Program-made: the position numbers and the translations under genes
Origin: Flavobacterium sp. YJ01
Lineage (GTDB): Bacteria; Bacteroidota; Bacteroidia; Flavobacteriales; Flavobacteriaceae
Assembly (NCBI RefSeq): GCF_029320955.1
Contig: NZ_CP119757.1
Span: forward strand, 2,418,001 to 2,482,000
Reading direction: 5' to 3'
DNA: 64,000 bases
Notes under the pieces: generated by a model
What the model was told of the DNA's origin: nothing
Databases searched by the model: none
Seen by the model: only the letters and a program-made list of their open reading frames with translations
Part shown: in pieces, positions 50,990 to 63,991 of the stretch
How the letters are laid out: every line of letters starts with the position of its first letter
How positions within the stretch are numbered: position 1 is the stretch's first letter

Positions 50990-51063
50990 AGCATAAATAA
51001 AAAAATAATTAATACTTTTACGCCCGTCAAGGCTTTTACTTTTACTTCGAAAAAAACAGTAAG

Positions 51064-51097
51064 TTTTGATAAGCAAAGCGCTTATCGTATAATTTTC
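51064..51097 (+). promoter_or_regulatory. Maltose operon promoter with LacI-type operator
   Basis: TTTTG (51064-51068) and TAATTTTC (51090-51097), 21 bases apart, resemble the Bacteroidota promoter with one mismatch. Between them lies AAGCGCTT (51076-51083), which has the AAnCGnTT symmetry of LacI/CcpA-family operators, and the wider repeat GATAAGC...GCTTATC (51069-51086). The arrangement suggests repression by the LacI-family protein. Confidence 0.5.
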
Positions 51098-51108
51098 AAA
51101 TTACGATA

Positions 51109-52626
51109 ATGGAAAAGCGTAAATTAAGTTTCTGGGAAATTTGGAACATGAGTTTCGGTTTCTTAGGAATACAATTTGGTTTTGCACTGCAAAACGCAAA
51201 TACTTCAAGAATTTTTGAAACCCTTGGTGCTAAAATAGACGAAATCCCAATTTTGTGGATTGCTGCGCCTGTTTCTGGTTTAATTATTCAGCCCGTTATT
51301 GGTTATTTCAGCGATAGAACCTGGACTCGTTTAGGCAGAAGACGCCCCTATTTTTTAATTGGTGCTATTTTGTCATCGGTGGCTTTGTTCGTAATGCCCA
51401 ATTCTCCAACTTTATGGATTGCTGCGGGAACTTTATGGATAATGGATGCCTCGATAAACGTTTCAATGGAACCTTTCCGTGCTTTTGTGGGCGATAATTT
51501 ACCCGACCATCAGCGCGCATTGGGCTTTGTTATGCAGAGTTTTTTCATTGGTACAGGTGCCGTTGTTGGTTCTGTTCTGCCTTATCTTTTTACAAATGTC
51601 TTTGACGTTAGCAATGTTGCACCTAAAGGAATTATTCCAGATGCAGTAAAATGGTCTTTTTATATTGGCGGAATTGTTTTTCTGCTTTCCGTTTTATGGA
51701 CCGTTTTTAAATCAACCGAATATACTCCCGAAGAACTTCATGCATTTGAAGCTAACAGCAAAAAAGACACCGAAGACGTATCAAATTCTGAAACAGAATC
51801 TGGCGTTTCTACAAAAAGACAATTGTTTTTAGGATTATTGTTTGCTGGTATCGGAGCATTAATTTCATTTTTAATTTTCGAAAACAGCCTCGCTAAAGAA
51901 CTTTATATTCTATTTATTGGTTTAATTTTTATGGGCGTTTTATTTGTAATTGCATCTCAGTTACGAACTAAAAAAGTCCACAATGGTTTTACTATAATTA
52001 TGACGGATTTATTGAATATGCCAAAAACAATGCAAAAATTAGCTTGGGTTCAATTCTTCTCTTGGTTTGCGCTTTTCTCCATGTGGATTTACACCACTCA
52101 AGCAGTTACGCAGCATATTTTTGGAACTACAGACACAACTTCCAAAACCTACAATGATGCCGCCGACTGGGTTTCGGTATTGTTTACAGTTTACAACGGA
52201 ATTGCCGCAGCAGTTGCTTTCTTATTACCAATTATCGCAAAAAAAGTAGGCGTTAGAGCAACACATTTATTGGCATTATGCGCAGGCGGTGTTGGTTTAA
52301 TTTCAGTTTATTTTATTGGCGATAAACAAATGCTTATCCTCCCAATGCTAGGAGTTGGTATTGCATGGGCAAGTATTTTATCAATGCCTTACGCTATGTT
52401 ATCTGGCGCTTTGCCAGCTGCAAAAATGGGTTATTATATGGGAGTTTTTAACTTTTTCGTAGTAATTCCGCAAATCGTAGCCGCTACGATATTAGGATTT
52501 GTAATCAAACAATTCTTCCATAATGAACCTATTTACGCTCTAATAATTGGAGGTGTATCAATGATTTTCGCAGGATTATTGACTCTTAGAGTAAATAGTA
52601 AAACTAAAATTGAAATCCATGAATAA
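51109..52626 (+). CDS. SLC45-type MFS sugar transporter
   Basis: 505 residues. The N-terminus (KLSFWEIWNMSFGFLGIQFG) and LQNANTSRIFETLGA, then GYFSDRTWTRLGRRRPYFLIG, match the SLC45 (sucrose or maltose:H+ symporter) family of Bacteroidota. It has 12 predicted helices with a hydrophilic loop near residues 205-240. In this operon it most likely imports maltose or short maltodextrins into the cytoplasm. The beta-phosphoglucomutase gene overlaps its end by 8 bases. Confidence 0.92.
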   Translation: MEKRKLSFWEIWNMSFGFLGIQFGFALQNANTSRIFETLGAKIDEIPILWIAAPVSGLIIQPVIGYFSDRTWTRLGRRRPYFLIGAILSSVALFVMPNSPTLWIAAGTLWIMDASINVSMEPFRAFVGDNLPDHQRALGFVMQSFFIGTGAVVGSVLPYLFTNVFDVSNVAPKGIIPDAVKWSFYIGGIVFLLSVLWTVFKSTEYTPEELHAFEANSKKDTEDVSNSETESGVSTKRQLFLGLLFAGIGALISFLIFENSLAKELYILFIGLIFMGVLFVIASQLRTKKVHNGFTIIMTDLLNMPKTMQKLAWVQFFSWFALFSMWIYTTQAVTQHIFGTTDTTSKTYNDAADWVSVLFTVYNGIAAAVAFLLPIIAKKVGVRATHLLALCAGGVGLISVYFIGDKQMLILPMLGVGIAWASILSMPYAMLSGALPAAKMGYYMGVFNFFVVIPQIVAATILGFVIKQFFHNEPIYALIIGGVSMIFAGLLTLRVNSKTKIEIHE

Positions 52627-53275
52627 TAAAAAAGCATTCATCTTCGACCTTGACGGTGTTATCGTCGATACTGCTAAATATCACTTTTTGGCTTGGCAGA
52701 AAATCGCCAAATCGTTAAATATAAATTTTACACATGAAGACAATGAACTTTTAAAAGGCGTTAGCCGAGTTCGTTCTCTAGACATTATACTTGGATTAGG
52801 AAATGTTCAGGCTTCTCAGGAAGACAAAGACAAATGGTTGATTCAAAAAAACGAAGATTATTTATCTTATTTAGTGGACATGGATGAAAGTGAGGTTCTT
52901 CCAGGAGTTTTAAAAATTCTAAAACTATTAAAAGATAAAAATCAAGGAATTGCATTAGGTTCTGCCAGCAAAAATGCAAGACCAATTTTAGAAAAAACAG
53001 GAGTTCTGTCTTACTTCGATGTTATTGTTGACGGAAATGATGTCAGCAATGCAAAACCAGATCCTGAAGTTTTCTTAAAAGCGGCTCAATTATTAAACAT
53101 TGATCCAAAAAATTCAATTGTATTTGAAGATTCTGTTGCCGGAATTCAGGCAGCAAACATTGCAGAAATGGTAAGTGTGGGAATTGGTGAGGAAACAATT
53201 TTACATGAAGCTGATCACATTTTTAAAGATTTTACCCAAATCGAAACAAGCTTTATTGAAGAGTTAATTGGATAA
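52619..53275 (+). CDS. pgmB: Beta-phosphoglucomutase
   Basis: 218 residues from the ATG at 52619, which overlaps the transporter stop by 8 bases; an in-frame TTG 9 bases earlier is less likely. A HAD-superfamily enzyme: nucleophile motif AFIFDLDGVIVDTAKYHFLAW, GSASKNARPIL (motif 2), and FEDSVAGIQAA (motif 3). The cap segment LKGVSRVRSLDIIL, with an Arg for the phosphate of beta-glucose-1-phosphate, is the signature of the beta-PGM branch. It converts beta-glucose-1-phosphate from maltose phosphorolysis to glucose-6-phosphate. Confidence 0.94.
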   Translation: MNNKKAFIFDLDGVIVDTAKYHFLAWQKIAKSLNINFTHEDNELLKGVSRVRSLDIILGLGNVQASQEDKDKWLIQKNEDYLSYLVDMDESEVLPGVLKILKLLKDKNQGIALGSASKNARPILEKTGVLSYFDVIVDGNDVSNAKPDPEVFLKAAQLLNIDPKNSIVFEDSVAGIQAANIAEMVSVGIGEETILHEADHIFKDFTQIETSFIEELIG

Positions 53276-53416
53276 TTAGAAAATGTGTCAATTAGATAAT
53301 TAATCTCGCTGACAAACATTCTAATTCTTTGATTGCTCAAATGAATGTAAAAAAGTTATTAAAAACCAAGGCAATTATCTAATTATCAAATTGCCGTATT
53401 ATCTAATTAAAAAGAG
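53276..53416. repeat. ATTATCTAATTA inverted-repeat cluster
   Basis: ATTAGATAATTA (53291-53302) is complementary to AATTATCTAAT (53372-53382) and to ATTATCTAATTA (53398-53409). The segment fills the gap between the mutase and the GH65 gene. It looks like a dispersed intergenic repeat and not an operator. Confidence 0.5.
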
Positions 53417-57863
<4,447 letters not shown>

Positions 57864-57869
57864 TTTTCT

Positions 57870-57910
57870 AAAAGACAAGTAATTCCCCCCTATGATTACT
57901 TGTCTTTTTA
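57870..57910 (+). terminator. Terminator after GH97 gene
   Basis: AAAAGACAAGTAAT (57870-57883) pairs with ATTACTTGTCTTTT (57895-57908) around a C-rich 11-base loop. Confidence 0.9.
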
Positions 57911-57932
57911 CTATAAATTCAAATTAAGAAAT

Positions 57933-57940
57933 TAAATTTG
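57933..57940 (+). promoter_or_regulatory. Promoter -7 element of the esterase gene
   Basis: TAAATTTG matches TAnnTTTG; the start would be about 30 bases before the esterase ATG. The upstream element is weak. Confidence 0.45.
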
Positions 57941-57976
57941 AGGTAACTATTTTCTTCATCTCTAGATAAATTTAAT

Positions 57977-58678
57977 ATGCGCTTCAAAATTAATTTCTTG
58001 ATTTTCCTTTTTGCCACTTTTGGATTTAATACATATTCCCAAACCAAAACAAAAGCATCTTATGATTATCTTTTGTATTTGCCGAAAGACTATACCAAAG
58101 GAGCCAAAAAATATCAGCTAGTAATTTATTTGCATGGCGGTTCGCAAAAAGGGAATGATTTGAATAAACTTAAAATCTACGGTCTTCCCTATTTAGTAGA
58201 AAAAGGTCAGGATTTTGATTTTATAATTGCTTCGCCTCAATGTCCAGACAATAAATACTGGTCAACTGAAAATTGGTTCGAAACATTATATGCCGATTTA
58301 GAAGTAAAATATAGAATAGATAAAAGCAGAATTTACATTACCGGAATCAGTATGGGAGGTTACGGTGCATATATTACGGCTTTAGATTTTCCTGATAAAT
58401 TCGCAGCTGTTGTTGCGCTTTGCGGCGGCATTAACGACAGCGATTTAACAAGAGTCTGCAATCTCAGTAAAATTCCAATTTGGGCTTTTCACGGAACTGC
58501 CGATGATAAAATTCCATTTAGTGAAACAGAAAGAATTGCAAAAGGTCTTGAATCATGTACAACCAAAAACAATTTCAAATTTACACGTTTAGAAAATGAA
58601 GGTCATGAAATTCAGTATTTATACGAAACAAAACCTGAAATTTATAAATGGATGCTTGAACAGAAGAAATCTAAATAA
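57977..58678 (+). CDS. Secreted alpha/beta-hydrolase (esterase)
   Basis: 233 residues. Signal peptide to about 21 (FNTYSQ). Prolyl-oligopeptidase/PHB-depolymerase-like fold: oxyanion region LVIYLHGGSQKGND, nucleophile GISMGGYGAYI (Ser near 123), Asp in HGTADDKIPF (about 175) and His in NEGHEI (about 208). Comparable enzymes act on short esters in the periplasm. Why it sits among starch genes is unclear; it starts a new transcript after a terminator. It directly precedes the lipoprotein gene (1-base gap). Confidence 0.85.
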   Translation: MRFKINFLIFLFATFGFNTYSQTKTKASYDYLLYLPKDYTKGAKKYQLVIYLHGGSQKGNDLNKLKIYGLPYLVEKGQDFDFIIASPQCPDNKYWSTENWFETLYADLEVKYRIDKSRIYITGISMGGYGAYITALDFPDKFAAVVALCGGINDSDLTRVCNLSKIPIWAFHGTADDKIPFSETERIAKGLESCTTKNNFKFTRLENEGHEIQYLYETKPEIYKWMLEQKKSK

Positions 58679-58679
58679 T

Positions 58680-59222
58680 ATGAAACAGTCAATAATCATT
58701 TTTACAAGCTTATTACTTTTTAGTTGCAGTAAAAAAGAGAAAACATTTGATTCATTAGAATATTCTTATGGAGGAACATTTAGCGAACTTTATTCTCTAA
58801 AATTCACCGACAATGATACTGTTTATATATATCAAGAATGGATTGCAAAAGACTTTGACGACAGTATTTCCGAACCAAAAAGAAAAACACAATATTATGG
58901 AATTATAAATCCTGAGGAAAAACTAAAACTATATAATTACATAGACAAAGTCAATCTATTCAAATACAAATCTGAATATTACGAGAATTATCTTGATGGA
59001 AGTTCCTATGCAATTGCTATAAAAAAAGACAATAAAAGCAAAACAATATTTGCACATAGCCATGAAACTCCGAAAGAGATTGATTCAATTGCGGGATGGA
59101 TAAACAAGATCAAGAAAAACCTCATTTTAAAGGAGACTAAAAAACATCTTATTTATAAAACTTCAGAATCCGTTTTTCCACCTCCGCCTCCACCGCCCCC
59201 AATTGAAAAGAACAATAATTAA
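58680..59222 (+). CDS. Lipoprotein with C-terminal polyproline tract
   Basis: 180 residues from the ATG at 58680; the frame extends 84 bases upstream into the esterase gene but without a signal. Lipoprotein signal LLLFSC (Cys16). The body is a small mixed fold with SLKFTDNDTVYIYQEWI and IAGWINKIKKNL; not recognised. The tail carries eight consecutive prolines (FPPPPPPPP) before IEKNNN. Polyproline can form an extended rod or dock to other proteins. It begins 1 base after the esterase stop, so the two are co-translated. Confidence 0.65.
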   Translation: MKQSIIIFTSLLLFSCSKKEKTFDSLEYSYGGTFSELYSLKFTDNDTVYIYQEWIAKDFDDSISEPKRKTQYYGIINPEEKLKLYNYIDKVNLFKYKSEYYENYLDGSSYAIAIKKDNKSKTIFAHSHETPKEIDSIAGWINKIKKNLILKETKKHLIYKTSESVFPPPPPPPPIEKNNN

Positions 59223-59248
59223 ATTTTCATTAATTTAAAAGTCAAATT

Positions 59249-61126
59249 ATGAACATCCAAAAAACATATTTTAATACAAACCACATATTCTACAAACTAG
59301 TCCTAATAGTTTTGTTATTTTCCGCTTCCGCGAAAGCGCAAATCCAAAAAGTAGAACCGCCATTTTGGTATGCAGGAATGAAAAATTCGGAACTGCAAAT
59401 TATGTTCTACGGAAAAAATATTGCACAGTATGAAGCTTCTGTTTCTAATAATGTGGCGATTAAAAACGTTGAGAAAACAGAAAATCCCAATTACCTTTTT
59501 GTAACCATCGATACAAAAGATGTAAAAGCTTCTGAATTAACTTTTTCATTCAAAAACAAAAATAAAGTCGCTTTTACTCAAAAATATGCTCTTAAAGAGA
59601 GAAGAGCCAATTCTGCCGACAGAAAAAGTTATGATGCATCTGATCTAATTTACCTAATCATGCCGGATCGTTTTGCTAACGGAAATCCGAAAAACGATAG
59701 CGATGCTTCTTTAACTGAAAAAGGAAACCGTCAAGATCCAAGCGGACGTCACGGCGGGGATATTGAAGGAATTATCAAAAACTTAGATTATATTTCGTCT
59801 CTTGGTGCAACCACAATTTGGAGCACGCCTTTATGCGAAGACAACGATAAACAGCATTCATATCATACTTACGGACAATCTGATGTTTACAAAATCGATC
59901 CGCGTTACGGAACAAATGACGATTACGCTCGTTTATCGGCAGAAATGCACAAAAAAAACATGAAACTGGTTATGGATTATGTGACCAATCACTGGGGAAT
60001 TACGCATTGGATGATGAAAGATATTCCAACCAAAACATGGTTCAATCAATTTGAAACTTTCACTCAAACACACCACAGACGCGAAGTAATTACCGATATT
60101 CACGCTTCAAAAATAGATCAAGAAGTTTGTGTAGACGGATGGTTCGTTCCTTCAATGCCGGATTTAAATTTAAGAAATCCACTTGTTGCCAAATACTTAA
60201 CTCAAAATGCTATTTGGTGGATTGAATTTGCTAATCTTGACGGATTTAGAGTTGATACTTATAACTATTCAGATAAAACGGCAATGGCAAATTGGGCAAA
60301 AGCCATTACAGATGAATATCCTAATTTTAATATTGTGGGTGAAATCTGGATGCACAATCAAGCTAATTTAGCTTTTTGGCAAAAAGACAGTAAAATTGGA
60401 GCAATTGAAAACTACAATTCAAACCTTCCATCTGTAATGGATTTTACGCTTCAGAGTCAAATTACTTCTGCTTTCAGTGAAGATGAACCAAATTGGGACA
60501 GCGGATTGATTAAATTCTACAACAATTTTGCAATGGATTTTTTATATCCAAACACTAATAATATTTTGGTTTTTTCCGAAAATCACGATACAGATCGTAT
60601 GAACGAAAAATTCAAATATGATTTACCAAAATACAAACTGGCAATGACTTTATTGGCAACAGTTCGTGGAATTCCGCAAATCTATTACGGATCAGAAATC
60701 GGAATGGGTGGTGATAAAGGTAAAGGCGGCGATGCCGATATTCGTCAGGATTTCCCAGGAGGATGGGCTGGAGATAAAAACAACGCTTTTACAAAAGAAG
60801 GAAGAACTAAAGAACAAGCAGCTTTCTTTGATTTCAGTTCAAAATTATTCAACTGGAGAAAATCGAATGAAGCAGTTCATTTCGGAAAAATGACACATTA
60901 TATTCCTGAAAACAATACATATGTATATTTCAGATATACGGATACAAAAACGGTAATGGTAGTTTTCAATAACAATGCAAAAGAGCAAGTTGTAAAAACC
61001 AATCGTTTTAAAGAAAACATCAAAAACTTTAAATTAGGAAAAGATGTAATTACAGGAAAAACATTCGATTTAGCTACAGAAATTACTTTAGAGCCAAAAT
61101 CAGCTTTGGTTTTAGAATTGGAATAA
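59249..61126 (+). CDS. susA: Periplasmic GH13 neopullulanase/cyclomaltodextrinase (SusA type)
   Basis: 625 residues. Signal peptide with the end near ASAKAQ. The N-terminal 90 residues (PFWYAGMKNSELQIMFYG) form the cyclomaltodextrinase N-domain. The GH13 barrel has DYVTNH (about 242), GFRVD nucleophile (about 334), NIVGEIW acid (about 364) and SENHDTDRM (about 445). It cuts imported maltodextrins and cyclodextrins into maltose and glucose in the periplasm. It is 26 bases downstream of the lipoprotein gene, with a second GH13 gene further downstream. Confidence 0.92.
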   Translation: MNIQKTYFNTNHIFYKLVLIVLLFSASAKAQIQKVEPPFWYAGMKNSELQIMFYGKNIAQYEASVSNNVAIKNVEKTENPNYLFVTIDTKDVKASELTFSFKNKNKVAFTQKYALKERRANSADRKSYDASDLIYLIMPDRFANGNPKNDSDASLTEKGNRQDPSGRHGGDIEGIIKNLDYISSLGATTIWSTPLCEDNDKQHSYHTYGQSDVYKIDPRYGTNDDYARLSAEMHKKNMKLVMDYVTNHWGITHWMMKDIPTKTWFNQFETFTQTHHRREVITDIHASKIDQEVCVDGWFVPSMPDLNLRNPLVAKYLTQNAIWWIEFANLDGFRVDTYNYSDKTAMANWAKAITDEYPNFNIVGEIWMHNQANLAFWQKDSKIGAIENYNSNLPSVMDFTLQSQITSAFSEDEPNWDSGLIKFYNNFAMDFLYPNTNNILVFSENHDTDRMNEKFKYDLPKYKLAMTLLATVRGIPQIYYGSEIGMGGDKGKGGDADIRQDFPGGWAGDKNNAFTKEGRTKEQAAFFDFSSKLFNWRKSNEAVHFGKMTHYIPENNTYVYFRYTDTKTVMVVFNNNAKEQVVKTNRFKENIKNFKLGKDVITGKTFDLATEITLEPKSALVLELE

Positions 61127-61134
61127 CTATTTTA

Positions 61135-61295
61135 TTTAAACACATAGAGACATAGATTTTTTTAGTTCGATAAGAGGCGTTTCACTTGTTTAAATAAACA
61201 TAGCTATCGTAAGTACACAAAGCTATGTGTAAATGACGAGTCATTTATTTAAATCTTTTTAAGACAAAGAAAATCTATGTCTCTATGTGTTTAAA
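61135..61295. repeat. 26-bp inverted repeat with inner palindromes
   Basis: Arms 61135-61160 and 61270-61295 are perfect 26-base complements (core CACATAGAGACATAGATTTT). Inside, ACATAGCT (61198-61205) pairs with AGCTATGT (61221-61228) and AAATGACGAGTCATTT (61231-61246) is palindromic around GA. Confidence 0.8.
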
Positions 61296-61302
61296 ATTTT
61301 TA

Positions 61303-61366
61303 TTGCCACAGATTAAAGGATTATCACAGATTTAAAAAATCATTTTAATCTTGTAATCTGTGGCAA
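61303..61366. repeat. GCCACAGATTA repeat, copy 1
   Basis: TTGCCACAGATTA (61303-61315) and TAATCTGTGGCAA (61354-61366) are inverted repeats; the same core occurs at 63106-63252 and begins again at 63992. Confidence 0.75.
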
Positions 61367-61401
61367 AACTTTATTATAAATCTTCGTTAAATTTAGAATA
61401 A

Positions 61402-63063
61402 ATGAAAAAATACACTTTCCTTTTTTTATCTTTAGTATACTTAACAATGAGTTGTTCTGGCTCAAAATCAGTTACAATGAATAATACTTCGAAAACACCT
61501 TTCGTTTGGGAAGGGGCAAATGTTTATTTTTTACTTACAGATCGTTTTTACAATGGAGATACTTCAAACGATGTCAATTTTAACCGAACCAAAACTCCTG
61601 GAAAACTGCGTGGATTTGAAGGCGGAGATATCATCGGAATAACCAAAAAAATAGAATCAGGATATTTTGAAAAGTTAGGAATAAATGCCATTTGGCTTAC
61701 GCCGATTGTCGAGCAAATCCACGACGGAGTTGACGAAGGAACGGGATTGAGTTATGGCTTTCATGGCTATTGGGCAAAAGACTGGACGGCTCTCGATCCA
61801 AACTTCGGAACCAAAGAGGACTTAGCAAATCTTGTTAAAAAAGCACATGAAAAAGGCATCAGAATAATTCTTGACGGCGTAATCAATCATACTGGCCCCG
61901 TAACTCCAGAAGATCCCGTTTGGCCTTCAGACTGGGTAAGAACTGGCGTTGTCTGCGATTACAAGTCATTTGAAAATACTACAATGTGTACTTTGGTAGA
62001 AAATCTTCCAGATGTAAAAACTGAAAGTACTCAAAATGTAGAATTGCCTCCTTTTTTAATCGAAAAATGGAAAAAAGAAGGTCGTTACGAAAAAGAAATT
62101 GCTTCATTGGACGAGTTCTTTAAAAGAACAGGTTACCCAAGAACTCCAAAATATTACATCATAAAATGGCTTACGGATTATATTACCGAATTCGGAATTG
62201 ACGGCTACCGCGCCGACACCGTAAAACATACCGAAGAAGGCGTTTGGGCAGACTTTAAAAAAGAATGTGATTATGCTTTTGAAACTTGGAAAAAACACCA
62301 TCCGATGCAGGTTTTAGATCAGAATCCGTTTTATACGATTGCCGAAGTTTACGGTTACGGAATCAGCGGTGGACAGGATTATGATTTTGGAGATCGAAAA
62401 GTCAATTATTTCCAAAACGGTTTCAACAGCATGATTAATTTTGAATTTAAATGGAATGCCGCTCAAAACGATTATGAAGGTTTATTTTCTAAATATTCAA
62501 ATGCTTTAAACAATGAATTAAAAGGATATTCTGTCCTTAATTATATGTCCTCTCACGACGACGGACAGCCTTTTGATGCCAACCGAGTAAAAGGAATTGA
62601 AGCGGGAACTAAACTTTTACTTTCTCCAGGGATGTCTCAAGTTTATTATGGTGATGAATCGAATCGTTCTTTAGTAATTGAAGGCACAAATGGCGATGCA
62701 ACATTACGTTCAAACATGAATTGGAACGATATTCAGAATAATCCTGAAACACAGAAAACACTTTTGCATTGGCAGAAATTAGGTCAGTTTAGACGAAATC
62801 ACCCTGCAGTTGGAGCGGGCGTTCATAAACTTATTAATTCATATCCTTATACTTTTTCCAGAACATTTACAAAAGGTTCTTTTACAGATAAAGTAGTTAT
62901 GGGAGTAGATTTACCAAAAGGCAGAAAAGAACTTCCTGTTGGCGACGTCTTCCCAAACGGAACAAAACTAAAAGACACTTATTCGAATCAAGAAGTGGAA
63001 GTAATTGATGGAAAAGTTATTATTGACAATGATTTTGATATTGTTCTATTAGAAGAGATTTAA
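61402..63063 (+). CDS. GH13 alpha-amylase lipoprotein
   Basis: 553 residues. Lipoprotein signal ends at LTMSC (Cys18), so it is membrane-anchored, most likely at the surface or facing the periplasm. The GH13 motifs are DGVINH (about 157), GYRAD nucleophile (about 269), IAEVYG acid (about 315) and SSHDDG (about 385). It has no large inserted carbohydrate-binding module like that of Bacteroides SusG, but its role as the cell-associated amylase may be comparable. It is separated from the SusA-type gene by 275 bases of repeats; no terminator of classical form is obvious in that gap. Confidence 0.9.
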   Translation: MKKYTFLFLSLVYLTMSCSGSKSVTMNNTSKTPFVWEGANVYFLLTDRFYNGDTSNDVNFNRTKTPGKLRGFEGGDIIGITKKIESGYFEKLGINAIWLTPIVEQIHDGVDEGTGLSYGFHGYWAKDWTALDPNFGTKEDLANLVKKAHEKGIRIILDGVINHTGPVTPEDPVWPSDWVRTGVVCDYKSFENTTMCTLVENLPDVKTESTQNVELPPFLIEKWKKEGRYEKEIASLDEFFKRTGYPRTPKYYIIKWLTDYITEFGIDGYRADTVKHTEEGVWADFKKECDYAFETWKKHHPMQVLDQNPFYTIAEVYGYGISGGQDYDFGDRKVNYFQNGFNSMINFEFKWNAAQNDYEGLFSKYSNALNNELKGYSVLNYMSSHDDGQPFDANRVKGIEAGTKLLLSPGMSQVYYGDESNRSLVIEGTNGDATLRSNMNWNDIQNNPETQKTLLHWQKLGQFRRNHPAVGAGVHKLINSYPYTFSRTFTKGSFTDKVVMGVDLPKGRKELPVGDVFPNGTKLKDTYSNQEVEVIDGKVIIDNDFDIVLLEEI

Positions 63064-63071
63064 AAGTTTAA

Positions 63072-63105
63072 GCGCAAAGTTTTACGTAAGGTTCGCAAAG
63101 GTTTT
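63072..63105. repeat. GCAAAG-family fragment
   Basis: GCGCAAAGTTTTACGTAAGG and GTTCGCAAAGG repeat words also found at 12627-12785 and near 38729-38775. It directly precedes the GCCACAGATTA repeat. Confidence 0.45.
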
Positions 63106-63252
63106 TAGCCACAGATTATTAAGATTAACACAGATTTGTTTGCCACGAATTACACCAATTTTCACAAATTTAAATAGAATAAATTAATTCGTGGAAATTA
63201 GTGTAATTCGTGGCAAAAGAAAAAATCATTTTAATCCTTTAATCTGTGGCTA
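63106..63252. repeat. GCCACAGATTA repeat, copy 2, with nested GCCACGAATTACAC repeat
   Basis: Outer arms TAGCCACAGATTA (63106-63118) and TAATCTGTGGCTA (63240-63252). Inner arms TTGCCACGAATTACAC (63140-63155) and GTGTAATTCGTGGCAA (63201-63216), perfect over 16 bases. Confidence 0.8.
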
Positions 63253-63274
63253 TTATTTTTCCTTTGCTACTTTG

Positions 63275-63282
63275 TACCTTTG
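63275..63282 (+). promoter_or_regulatory. GDPD promoter -7 element
   Basis: TACCTTTG matches TAnnTTTG, 20 bases before the ATG at 63303. It supports that start over a GTG at 63246 inside the repeat. Confidence 0.5.
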
Positions 63283-63302
63283 CAACTCTGAACCTTTATA
63301 AA

Positions 63303-63986
63303 ATGAATGTTTTAAAGATTGCACATCGAGGCGCCAAAGCCTACGAACCTGAAAATACTTTACAAGCTTTCCAAAAAGCCTTAGATCTAAATTCTGACGG
63401 AATTGAACTTGATGTTCACCTTAGCGCTGACGAATATATTATCGTAATTCACGACGAAACTATCGACAGAACTGCTAACGGAAAAGGTTTAGTAAATGAT
63501 TTTACTTTAGCAGAATTAAAATCATTTTTGATTGATGGAAAATATCAAATCCCAACTTTAAATGAAGTTTTTGATTTAGTTGACAAAAAATGTCTGATCA
63601 ATATTGAATTAAAAGGTTTGGGAACTGCGCCTAAAGTTGTTGCATTAATTGAAAAATACATTGCAGAAAAAAACTGGAAATACGAGGATTTTATTATTTC
63701 AAGTTTTGATTGGAATATGCTGCAAGAAACATCAAATCTAAATTCAAATATCCCGATTGGTGTTCTAACAGAAGAAGATATAGATAATGCTTTGGCTTTC
63801 GTCGAAAAAATAAAAGCAAAAGCCATTCATCCTGATTTTAATTTATTGAATGAAGAAAATGTTCGACAAATTCAGGAAAAAGGATTTTTGGTTTTGCCTT
63901 GGACAGTAAACTCAGAAGAAGACATTCAAAAAGTAAAAAGTTACAAAGTAGACGGAATTATCTCTGATAATCCAGATAAAATATAA
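63303..63986 (+). CDS. Glycerophosphodiester phosphodiesterase
   Basis: 227 residues from the ATG at 63303. GDPD-family TIM barrel: KIAHRGAKAYEPENTLQAF (catalytic His and Arg), GIELDVHLSADEYIIVIHDE (metal Glu and Asp, second His), LINIELKG and the C-terminal WTVNSEEDIQ with GIISDNP. It hydrolyses glycerophosphodiesters to glycerol-3-phosphate and an alcohol. The frame extends to GTG at 63246, but that extension includes repeat DNA and the promoter element, so I reject it. No signal peptide: cytoplasmic. It has its own promoter after the starch locus. Confidence 0.93.
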   Translation: MNVLKIAHRGAKAYEPENTLQAFQKALDLNSDGIELDVHLSADEYIIVIHDETIDRTANGKGLVNDFTLAELKSFLIDGKYQIPTLNEVFDLVDKKCLINIELKGLGTAPKVVALIEKYIAEKNWKYEDFIISSFDWNMLQETSNLNSNIPIGVLTEEDIDNALAFVEKIKAKAIHPDFNLLNEENVRQIQEKGFLVLPWTVNSEEDIQKVKSYKVDGIISDNPDKI

Positions 63987-63991
63987 ATTTT

